This document shows, in pieces, positions 1 through 5,461 of a stretch of DNA of 8,271 bases. Both the position numbers and the translations under genes were made by a program. Below the pieces are notes generated by a model. That model worked only from the letters and a program-made list of their open reading frames with translations, was not told the origin of the DNA and did no database searches. The stretch's first letter is position 1. Every line of letters begins with the position of its first letter. The DNA comes from Anaerofilum sp. (GTDB lineage: Bacteria > Bacillota > Clostridia > Oscillospirales > Ruminococcaceae). The DNA lies in NCBI GenBank assembly GCA_020024115.1, contig JAHHUF010000076.1, forward strand, positions 1 to 8,271. Direction: 5' to 3'.

Positions 1-9
1 GGCTATCTG

Positions 10-33
10 AAAAGTCGAAAGTTTCGTCTTTTT
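10..33. repeat. Imperfect palindrome ending in a T-run
   Basis: Bases 10-20 and 22-32 are mirror complements about base 21, with one mismatch (T15/T27). An RNA could fold with a short GTCG-type stem around an AAAGTTT loop, and the 3' arm runs into TTTTT. It might be the end of a terminator belonging to a gene left of the window, or an operator. The stem is AT-rich and the T-run is inside it, so the terminator reading is weak. Confidence 0.3.
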
Positions 34-69
34 CTACAATAAGCAGTATCTGCTGCGTTAAAAATATTT

Positions 70-101
70 GGAATCCAGCAAAGATTCCTGTGTTTTTTGT
101 C
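70..101 (+). terminator. Possible weak hairpin followed by T-rich tract
   Basis: GGAATC (70-75) and GATTCC (83-88) form a 6-bp stem with a 7-base loop, followed by TGTGTTTTTTGTCTT. This has the shape of a short intrinsic terminator for a gene lying upstream of the window. Stability is modest, and the GATTCC arm also belongs to a direct repeat, so a regulatory role is equally possible. Confidence 0.3.
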
Positions 102-123
102 TTGCATCTACTTGATTCCTGCG
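83..123 (+). repeat. Direct repeat GATTCCTG(T/C)G, 31-base period
   Basis: GATTCCTGTG at 83-92 recurs as GATTCCTGCG at 114-123 (9 of 10 identical), and a third, inverted GGAATC lies at 70-75. The 31-base period is close to three helical turns, placing both copies on the same face of the DNA. OmpR-family regulators typically bind tandem direct repeats. Position upstream of a response regulator gene makes autoregulation a reasonable but unproven idea. Confidence 0.3.
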
Positions 124-133
124 AAAAATTCGC
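121..133. repeat. 13-base palindrome GCGAA-AAA-TTCGC
   Basis: A perfect 5-bp inverted repeat with a 3-base centre lies about 75 bases upstream of the response regulator start. It is short, and is offered only as a candidate protein-binding site or small hairpin. Confidence 0.25.
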
Positions 134-161
134 CAATTTCTTAGGTTTCAGATACGCCTTA

Positions 162-189
162 TTGAAATATCTATTGCAAATGATTTCAA
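162..189. repeat. Inverted repeat TTGAAAT-N14-ATTTCAA before the regulator RBS
   Basis: TTGAAAT (162-168) is perfectly complementary to ATTTCAA (183-189), with 14 bases between them, ending 3 bases before the AAGGAG of the response regulator. It could be an operator or an mRNA hairpin that affects access to the ribosome binding site. I could not identify a clean -35/-10 promoter pair in 1-207. Confidence 0.35.
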
Positions 190-192
190 ATC

Positions 193-198
193 AAGGAG
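193..198 (+). promoter_or_regulatory. Ribosome binding site of the response regulator
   Basis: AAGGAG ends 9 bases before the ATG at 208, which supports that start. Confidence 0.75.
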
Positions 199-207
199 TG
201 GAATACC

Positions 208-897
208 ATGCCAAATGAAAAAATTTTGATTGTGGATGATGATAAAAATATTTGTGAGTTATTGCGGCTTTATTTAGATAAAGAAGGCTATAAGACATTT
301 CTTGCCTATGATGGAGAAACTGCACTGAATTTGTTTAAAACAGAACATCCAGCAATCGTTTTGTTGGATGTGATGATGCCGAAAATTGATGGCTGGGAAG
401 TTTGCCGCCGTATTCGGGCAACAGGCGATACCCCTGTTATTATGCTCACAGCAAAGGGCGAAACATTTGACAAAGTTTTGGGGCTGGAACTGGGAGCGGA
501 TGACTATGTGGTGAAACCTTTTGACAGCAAAGAGGTTGTTGCACGCATCAAAGCAGTGCTGCGCCGTTGTGGAAATTTTGATATCAATGATGAAAAGGTG
601 ATTCAGTTTGATAATTTGTCTGTTGACCTTTCACGCTATGAACTCAAAGTAAAAGGACAGGTTGTGGAAGCACCCCCAAAAGAATTGGAACTTTTACATT
701 ATTTGGCAGCCCACCCCAACCGTGTGTTTACCCGTGACCAACTACTGGATGAGGTATGGGGATTTGAATATTATGGAGATTCCCGCACCATTGATGTGCA
801 TATTAAACGCCTGCGTGAAAAACTGGAAGATGCCAGCGAAAAATGGAGCCTGAAAACCGTTTGGGGAGTTGGATATAAATTTGAAGTAAAGGAGTAA
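208..897 (+). CDS. OmpR/PhoB-family response regulator
   Basis: DNA-binding response regulator of 229 residues, the normal length for the OmpR/PhoB subfamily. The receiver domain (about residues 4-118) shows the acidic cluster D10-D12, the phospho-acceptor D54 in LLDVMMP, the switch residue T81 in MLTA, and K103 in VVKPF. All residues for phosphorylation are therefore intact. The C-terminal winged-helix domain (about 130-227) carries the family hallmarks RVFTRDQLLDEVWG and RTIDVHIKRLREKLE, and ends in TVWGVGYKF. It should be phosphorylated by the kinase encoded 6 bases downstream and regulate transcription in the cytoplasm. Targets cannot be read from the window; the epimerase/Rnf-like block downstream or its own promoter are candidates. 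The ATG has a good AAGGAG nine bases upstream. Assignment to the family is certain; the specific pathway is unknown, so no gene symbol is given. Confidence 0.96.
   Translation: MPNEKILIVDDDKNICELLRLYLDKEGYKTFLAYDGETALNLFKTEHPAIVLLDVMMPKIDGWEVCRRIRATGDTPVIMLTAKGETFDKVLGLELGADDYVVKPFDSKEVVARIKAVLRRCGNFDINDEKVIQFDNLSVDLSRYELKVKGQVVEAPPKELELLHYLAAHPNRVFTRDQLLDEVWGFEYYGDSRTIDVHIKRLREKLEDASEKWSLKTVWGVGYKFEVKE
888..894 (+). promoter_or_regulatory. RBS supporting a TTG start of the kinase
   Basis: AAAGGAG overlaps the end of the response regulator and lies 9 bases before TTG 904. No in-frame ATG or GTG lies nearer, so this site decides the TTG start. Confidence 0.7.
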
Positions 898-903
898 GGA
901 ACC

Positions 904-2397
904 TTGTCGGTACGAAAAAGTATCAGCTCTGCTTACTTCAGCATGACAGCAGTTGTACTGGTTGCCAGTATTTTGGCGATGGGCTTTTTGCAGATGTATC
1001 TGTCAATGGAATATTTCAAAACAGACAAAAAAGCAACCTTGAATGATATTGTTGATATTGCAGTTGCCAGGGCGTATATGGTGGAGGATAATCCCTATGC
1101 GTGGGGAGAAGATGACACGGTCAGAACCATTCAATCCAGCATTTCTTTGATTGGGCAAAGTTCCGGAAATATTGTCTTTGCTGCTGACCCTTCCGGGCGA
1201 GTGACCATGTGCAGCGAGGGGGAACAATGCAGATATGAGGGGACAATTCCAAAAAAAATTTTGCAGCAGCTCAACACCAATGGATGCTATTTTGAATTGG
1301 GGGATTTGGGCGGAGCAGTAGAAAACCGATATTATACAAGCGGAAAACCCTTGTATGGAAACAACAATCAGATTATTGGCTATGTGTTTGCATCGGCGGA
1401 TGCAGCAAGTATGGGCATTTTTATCAGTGATATGTTCTCATCCTTTGTGCTTTCCGCAGGATTGATGCTTTTGGTTGCCAGTATTCTTTCCATTTTGCTC
1501 ACCACCCGTCTGACCACTCCTTTGCGCAGAATTGCAGTTGCTGCCAAAAAGTTTGGTGGCGGAGATTTCTCGGTGAGGGTTCCGGTGGAAGGCGATGATG
1601 AAGTGGTTCAGCTTGCTCAGACATTCAATAATATGGCAAGCAGTCTGGAACTGATTGATTCTTCTCGGTCTAGTTTTATGGGGAATATTGCTCATGAACT
1701 GCGTACCCCCATGACCACTATCAAAGGATTTATTGATGGAATGTTGGATGGAACCATTCCCATTGAAATGCAGCAGCACTATTTGTCGTTGGTGTCACAG
1801 GAGGTGGGCAGACTTGCCCGTTTGACTCAAAATATGCTGGATATTACCAAGCTGGAGGCGGGAGAATACCGTGTTCGTGCTGCAAACTATGATATTTGGG
1901 AAACCATCACAACGGTTGTGTTGAGTGCAGAAAAACGAATCGAAGACAATAAAATTCAATTGGAAGGGTTTACCCCCAACAAAACAATGGTTTATGCAGA
2001 CAGCGATTTGGTCTATCAAGTTGTGTATAATATCTTTGATAATGCCCTAAAATTCACCCCAGAAGGCGGTACCATTTCTTTGGCTGTTACAAAACAGGGA
2101 GATGAAGTGCAGGTGGATATTCGCAACACTGGCGAAGGAATTGCAGAAGATGCACTGCCATTTGTCTTTGAGCGGTTCTACAAAGAGGACAGAAGCCGTG
2201 GGCTCAACACAAAAGGCAGCGGTCTTGGTTTGCATATCTGCAAAGTTTTGATGAATCTTTCCCATGGCAAGATTTGGGCAGAAAGTGAGCCGGGCAGTTG
2301 GTGCCAGTTCAGTTTTACCCTGCCGGTTGCCGTTTCGGAGCAAAACAGAGGCAGAATACAAGAAACGCCTGCAATGAGGCAAAAAAGATACAAGTAG
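904..2397 (+). CDS. Membrane sensor histidine kinase (HAMP-HisKA-HATPase)
   Basis: Sensor kinase of 497 residues, partner of the preceding response regulator. Order: membrane segment 1 (about 11-34), extracytoplasmic sensor (about 36-168), membrane segment 2 (about 176-200), HAMP (about 200-253), HisKA with the phospho-acceptor H264 in NIAHELRTP, then the HATPase domain. The N box is YNIFDNALKF (N376, N380), the F box FVFERFYK (about 420-427) and the G2 box GSGLGL (438-443). In the G1 box the usual Asp is Asn (NTGEGI, 408-413), a substitution I recall as frequent in clostridial kinases, so activity is probably kept. The sensor has three cysteines (C103, C109, C128), the first two in the CSEGEQC stretch, which could form a disulfide or sense redox or metal; this is inference. 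The start is TTG, 6 bases after the regulator stop, with AAAGGAG in range. The stimulus is not recognisable. Confidence 0.94.
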   Translation: MSVRKSISSAYFSMTAVVLVASILAMGFLQMYLSMEYFKTDKKATLNDIVDIAVARAYMVEDNPYAWGEDDTVRTIQSSISLIGQSSGNIVFAADPSGRVTMCSEGEQCRYEGTIPKKILQQLNTNGCYFELGDLGGAVENRYYTSGKPLYGNNNQIIGYVFASADAASMGIFISDMFSSFVLSAGLMLLVASILSILLTTRLTTPLRRIAVAAKKFGGGDFSVRVPVEGDDEVVQLAQTFNNMASSLELIDSSRSSFMGNIAHELRTPMTTIKGFIDGMLDGTIPIEMQQHYLSLVSQEVGRLARLTQNMLDITKLEAGEYRVRAANYDIWETITTVVLSAEKRIEDNKIQLEGFTPNKTMVYADSDLVYQVVYNIFDNALKFTPEGGTISLAVTKQGDEVQVDIRNTGEGIAEDALPFVFERFYKEDRSRGLNTKGSGLGLHICKVLMNLSHGKIWAESEPGSWCQFSFTLPVAVSEQNRGRIQETPAMRQKRYK

Positions 2398-2398
2398 T

Positions 2399-2427
2399 TT
2401 GCATTTTGGAGTCAGTTCGGGTAAAAT
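2399..2427 (+). promoter_or_regulatory. Possible weak promoter for the rpe operon
   Basis: TTGCAT (2399-2404), 17 bases, then TAAAAT (2422-2427). The -10 matches consensus at 5 of 6 positions, but the -35 only at 3. It would give a leader of roughly 95 bases including the hairpin at 2495-2516. No T-tailed terminator is visible after the kinase gene, so readthrough from the two-component operon is also possible. Confidence 0.25.
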
Positions 2428-2494
2428 AAAAAGGATAACAACATTGCACTCAAATATCATTATAGTTTGAATGTGTAAATATAAGAAAATTTGA

Positions 2495-2516
2495 AAATAA
2501 GCAGAATTGCTTGTTT
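2495..2516 (+). promoter_or_regulatory. Leader hairpin directly upstream of the rpe RBS
   Basis: AAATAAGCA (2495-2503) pairs with TGCTTGTTT (2508-2516), giving nine pairs including one G-U wobble around a GAAT tetraloop. It ends 3 bases before AGGAGG. There is no following T-run, so it is not a terminator. It may influence translation initiation or mRNA stability. Confidence 0.4.
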
Positions 2517-2519
2517 ATT

Positions 2520-2525
2520 AGGAGG
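2520..2525 (+). promoter_or_regulatory. Consensus RBS of rpe
   Basis: AGGAGG with 5 bases to ATG 2531. It fixes the start, which also matches the usual N-terminus of the family. Confidence 0.8.
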
Positions 2526-2530
2526 ATTTT

Positions 2531-3190
2531 ATGGTTAAAATCAGCCCCTCGATTCTGGCAGCGGATTTTTCCAAGCTGGGCGAGCAGTGTGAGATGGTTT
2601 TAGATGCAGGAGCTGATATGCTTCATATTGATGTAATGGACGGGCATTTTGTGCCAAATATTTCATTGGGGATTCCTGTGCTGGAAAGTTTGCATAACAG
2701 TTTGTCAAATGCGTTTTATGATGTGCATTTGATGATTACAGACCCATTAAAATACATTGAACCTTTTGCAAAAGCAGGTGCAAATTTAATTACCTTTCAT
2801 CTGGAAGCTGACAGCCCGGTGCAGCAAACCATTGATGCAATCCATCAAGCAGGCTGCAAAGCGGCAGTTTCCATCAAGCCAAACACTCCTGCACAAGATG
2901 TGTTCCCATGGCTTGACCAGTTGGAAATGGTTTTGGTGATGAGTGTTGAGCCTGGCTTTGGCGGGCAGGCTTTTATGGAAAGTGCATTGGACAAAATTGC
3001 ACAAATCAGAGCCAAAGCCCAGCAAATGGGCTTGAACCAGCTGATGATTCAGGTGGATGGAGGAGTAAATCCAACCACAGCGGCGGCTTGCGTAAAGGCA
3101 GGTGCAGATGTTTTGGTGGCTGGAAGTGCAGTGTTCCGTGCAGCACAGCCAAAACAGGCAGTGGCGGATTTGCGAGGACAGGAGGCATAA
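2531..3190 (+). CDS. rpe: Ribulose-phosphate 3-epimerase
   Basis: Cytoplasmic TIM-barrel enzyme that interconverts D-ribulose 5-phosphate and D-xylulose 5-phosphate in the non-oxidative pentose phosphate pathway. The 219 residues match the usual full length. The family signatures are all present: SPSILAADF (5-13), HIDVMDGHFVPN (32-43), DVHLMI (64-69), SVEPGFGGQ (138-146), VDGGVN (175-180) and AGSAVF near the end. The metal-binding and catalytic residues H32, D34, H66 and D176 are visible; D34 and D176 are the acid/base pair in characterised homologues. The gene is intact. It is followed after 3 bases by an RnfD-like gene whose RBS lies inside the end of rpe, so the two are very likely co-transcribed and translationally coupled. 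That is unusual company: in many Firmicutes rpe sits with rsgA, a PASTA kinase or thiamine pyrophosphokinase. Its place here may be regulatory convenience rather than a shared pathway. Confidence 0.97.
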   Translation: MVKISPSILAADFSKLGEQCEMVLDAGADMLHIDVMDGHFVPNISLGIPVLESLHNSLSNAFYDVHLMITDPLKYIEPFAKAGANLITFHLEADSPVQQTIDAIHQAGCKAAVSIKPNTPAQDVFPWLDQLEMVLVMSVEPGFGGQAFMESALDKIAQIRAKAQQMGLNQLMIQVDGGVNPTTAAACVKAGADVLVAGSAVFRAAQPKQAVADLRGQEA

Positions 3191-3193
3191 AAT

Positions 3194-4201
3194 ATGGCCC
3201 AAAAAAGAAAGTTGCCGCCCTTGAAGGAGCATGAGGGGTATAAATTTCACACTGATTATTTGTGCATGATGCTGCCTTTGCTGGCATGGCCCATCTTTTT
3301 GTATGGAATGCGTCCGCTGGCATTGTGGGCAGTTGCAATTGTTACTGCAAAAATTTGTGATATTTTAATCAGCCGCATGAGAAAGCGCAGATACAATCGA
3401 ACTGAAAACAGCAGTCTTGTACACGCAGTGCTGTTGGTGATGCTGATGCCTGCCAGTGTTCCGTATTATGTTGTGATTATTTCGGTGGCAGTTTCAGTCT
3501 TTTTGGCAAAAGAAGCCTTTGGCGGATATGGCGCATATCCATTTCACCCCACTGCTGTGGGATATGCAGTGGCGGCAATCAGCTGGCCCTCCTATTTGCT
3601 GAAATATCCTGTGCCATTTCAAGAAAAACTTCCCGTTTGGGGCAGTTTGGACAATGTGGTTTATACAGAAAGTGTCAGCCATGTTATGAGAACAGGAGGC
3701 ATCCCCAATATCAAACGGCTGGATTTGCTTTTGGGGAACTATCCCTCTTTGATGGGTACTGCATCGGTTTTAATCATTTTGAGCTGCGGTGTGTTTTTGC
3801 TGGTGCGAAAACGCATCAATCTAGCCGTTCCTGTCAGCTTTTTGGCAAGTGCTGCCCTGATTGCTTGGTGCTTCCCTCGAATTGGCGATGTGCATGGATT
3901 CTTTTGGCAAAATACAGCACAAAGAATGCAATCGTTGCAATTGGAACTTTTGAGCGGTGCGATGATTTTCAGTGCAGTGTTTCTTTCTTGTGAGCCTTCT
4001 ACAATTCCCAAAAATCGGCTGGCACAGGTAGCGTATGGTTTGATTTGGGGAATTTTGACCATGATGTACCGTTATTATGGAACATACGAGATAGGCGTTT
4101 GTTTTGCTTTGTTGGTGGTAAATGCTGCATCGGGATATATTGACCGTGTGGTTGTGAAACTTTCTGCAACTTACAAGGGGGTGATTCGTCGTGTGGGCTA
4201 A
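3194..4201 (+). CDS. rnfD-like: RnfD/NqrB-family membrane protein lacking the FMN-attachment motif
   Basis: Integral membrane protein of 335 residues, similar to RnfD in length, with about eight to ten hydrophobic segments. Family signatures are clear: FGGYGAYPFHPTAVG (109-123) matches the GGxGxNxFNPA region, DLLLGNYPSLMGTASVL (177-193) matches the DLFLGNIPGSxGETS region, and LLSGAMIFSAVFLSCEPSTIP (252-272) matches the LLSGGxMFGAFFMATDPVTSP region. It also ends family-like, with RYYGTYEIGVCFALLVVNA (293-311). In genuine RnfD a Thr in S/D-G-A-T carries covalent FMN. The aligned stretch here is R-T-G-G-I-P (166-171), so the acceptor Thr is Ile. TDP becomes CEP. The protein probably does not carry that flavin. 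The start has AGGAGG 8 bases upstream, inside rpe. The end overlaps the RnfE-like gene by 11 bases. It is likely a subunit of a complex with the next two proteins. The fold call is confident; an Rnf redox function is doubtful. Confidence 0.88.
   Translation: MAQKRKLPPLKEHEGYKFHTDYLCMMLPLLAWPIFLYGMRPLALWAVAIVTAKICDILISRMRKRRYNRTENSSLVHAVLLVMLMPASVPYYVVIISVAVSVFLAKEAFGGYGAYPFHPTAVGYAVAAISWPSYLLKYPVPFQEKLPVWGSLDNVVYTESVSHVMRTGGIPNIKRLDLLLGNYPSLMGTASVLIILSCGVFLLVRKRINLAVPVSFLASAALIAWCFPRIGDVHGFFWQNTAQRMQSLQLELLSGAMIFSAVFLSCEPSTIPKNRLAQVAYGLIWGILTMMYRYYGTYEIGVCFALLVVNAASGYIDRVVVKLSATYKGVIRRVG
4175..4184 (+). promoter_or_regulatory. Near-perfect RBS inside the rnfD-like gene
   Basis: AAGGGGGTGA differs from the ideal AAGGAGGTGA by one base and lies 6 bases before GTG 4191. 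It decides the GTG start of the RnfE-like gene and its 11-base overlap with the preceding gene. Confidence 0.75.
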
Positions 4202-4835
4202 ACGAATCCGATATTTGAATGATAACTATGCCCGAATTGCAAAAAATGACCGCATTTTTTTAAATAATCCGGTTATAATGTCTGGTTTGGGGCTGGCACC
4301 TTTAGTGGTTGCTGCTACCAATGGGGATAATGCTGTGATTCTTTCGGCTGCCGTTTTGCTGATGCTGACTCCGACCCGCATTTTGGGAAGCATCGTCAGC
4401 CGTTGGCTCCCCTTCCGTGCGCTGGCGTATTGTTTGTCTGCTGCCGTGGTTTACATGGGAACCTACACTTTACTGCGTGAATGGTTTGATGTGCAGATTG
4501 TGACTTTGGGAATCTATCTGCCTTTGCTGGTGGTTGAACCGATTATCATTAAACGATATGAACGGAATACCCCCGAAAAATGGACAACTGCACTGCGGAA
4601 AGGTTTGTTGACTACCACAGGGTATGTGTTGGTGATTCTCATTACAGGAATTTTGAGAGAATTTTTGGCAATTGGTTCTGTTTTTGGATATAGGCTCACC
4701 AACATACCGATTTTGCCTTTGGCAAATTTGGCAAGTGGTGGTTTTATCATTGTTGCGTTGTTGTGTGCATTTTGGCGAGGCATGGTGAATGTTATGAAAA
4801 AATGGGTGAATATGGAGGCGAAGAAATACCAATGA
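4191..4835 (+). CDS. rnfE-like: RnfE/NqrD-family membrane protein with both cluster cysteines replaced
   Basis: Integral membrane protein of 214 residues of the Rnf-Nqr family (PF02508 type), with about six hydrophobic segments. NNPVIMSGLGLAPLVVAAT (25-43) aligns with the NNxxLVQLLGLCPLLAVTS region of RnfE. LGIYLPLLVVEPIIIKRYE (106-124) aligns with LGIxIPLIVxNCIxxGRAE. LREFLAIGSVFG (155-166) matches the conserved LREIIGxGTLF. In Rnf/NQR complexes the cysteine in each half contributes to a [2Fe-2S] cluster shared with RnfA. Here these are A36 and P117, and the neighbouring Asn is E116. The GRAEAFA motif is also changed to KRYERNT. The protein therefore cannot supply either known ligand. Start is GTG with an excellent RBS. 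It overlaps the RnfD-like gene by 11 bases and the RnfA-like gene by ATGA, which implies translational coupling and probably defined stoichiometry. Confidence 0.87.
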   Translation: MWAKRIRYLNDNYARIAKNDRIFLNNPVIMSGLGLAPLVVAATNGDNAVILSAAVLLMLTPTRILGSIVSRWLPFRALAYCLSAAVVYMGTYTLLREWFDVQIVTLGIYLPLLVVEPIIIKRYERNTPEKWTTALRKGLLTTTGYVLVILITGILREFLAIGSVFGYRLTNIPILPLANLASGGFIIVALLCAFWRGMVNVMKKWVNMEAKKYQ

Positions 4836-5443
4836 GTGCAGTAATCGAATCCTTAACCACATTTTTTTTCTATTCCGTTTTGGCAGTTTTTGCCCAAAAT
4901 GCAGTTTTTAGCCGTGCATTGGGTGTTTCCCGATTGATAAAGCTGGTGGATGACACATCCATAAGCAGTATTCTTTTTTGCGTATGTTTATGTGTGATTC
5001 AGCTTATCAGTGCGCCGCTGGCATTTTTGTGTAATAAATACTTTTTATCTCTGCTCTCATGGCGTGCCATGATTCGCCCTTTGGTGATGCTGTTGTGTAG
5101 TGCGGCGGCATTGGGCATTGTTGTTGTGGCAGTTGGTGCATTAAAGCTGCCCTATGCAAGCAAGGTTGCACAGGTGTTGCCAATGGCAACATTTAACTGT
5201 GCAGTAATGGGCTGCCTGTTTTTGACTACTTCACAAAACTTTACCTTTATGCAGACAATGGGCTTTGCATTGGGTAGTGGGTTGGGCTATACACTGGCTG
5301 TTATGGCTGTGACCGAAGGACAACGAAAACTGAAGCAGAGGTCGGTTCCTAACACATTTCAAGGATTGCCTGTGACACTGCTGTATATCGCAGTGCTTGC
5401 AATGGCGATTTATGGATTTACTGGGCATATGGCAGCATTTTAA
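4832..5443 (+). CDS. rnfA-like: RnfA/NqrE-family membrane protein with one cluster cysteine lost
   Basis: Integral membrane protein of 203 residues, close to the 190-200 residues of RnfA, with about six hydrophobic segments. AQNAVFSRALGVSRLIKLV (21-39) aligns with the VNNFVLxxFLGLCPFMGVS region. VLPMATFNCAVMGCLFL (115-131) aligns with FLPLITTNCAVLGVALL. VPNTFQGLPVTLLYIAVLAM (172-191) and YGFTGH match the RnfA end, VPxPFRGxAIxLIxxGLxxLAFxGF. The second conserved cysteine remains (C123), but the first is S33 (GLCPF to GVSRL). The cluster cannot form in the known way. I chose the ATG at 4832, in an ATGA overlap with the previous stop and with GGAGG at 4814-4818, over an in-frame ATG at 4763. The earlier start would add 23 charged residues inside the RnfE-like gene that do not resemble RnfA. 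It presumably pairs with the RnfE-like protein as a pseudo-symmetric dimer, as in Rnf and NQR. Confidence 0.87.
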   Translation: MSAVIESLTTFFFYSVLAVFAQNAVFSRALGVSRLIKLVDDTSISSILFCVCLCVIQLISAPLAFLCNKYFLSLLSWRAMIRPLVMLLCSAAALGIVVVAVGALKLPYASKVAQVLPMATFNCAVMGCLFLTTSQNFTFMQTMGFALGSGLGYTLAVMAVTEGQRKLKQRSVPNTFQGLPVTLLYIAVLAMAIYGFTGHMAAF

Positions 5444-5461
5444 GAAGGGGCGGTGTTTGGT

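Noticed and set aside
2786..3338. Minus-strand open frames across rpe and the rnfD-like start
   Set aside because: They are antisense to well-supported genes and show no domain or RBS.
4763..4831. Upstream ATG extending the RnfA-like protein by 23 residues
   Set aside because: The extra residues are charged, lie inside the RnfE-like gene and do not match RnfA. The ATGA-overlap start at 4832 fits the family N-terminus.
3194..5443. A canonical, functional Rnf ferredoxin:NAD+ oxidoreductase
   Set aside because: Key FMN and iron-sulfur ligands are replaced and rnfB, rnfC and rnfG are not present, so the standard label would mislead.
5453..5461. GTG start for the DUF4015-like protein
   Set aside because: Only 2 bases separate it from AAGGGG. 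ATG 5462 has an 11-base spacing and gives the basic N-terminus directly.
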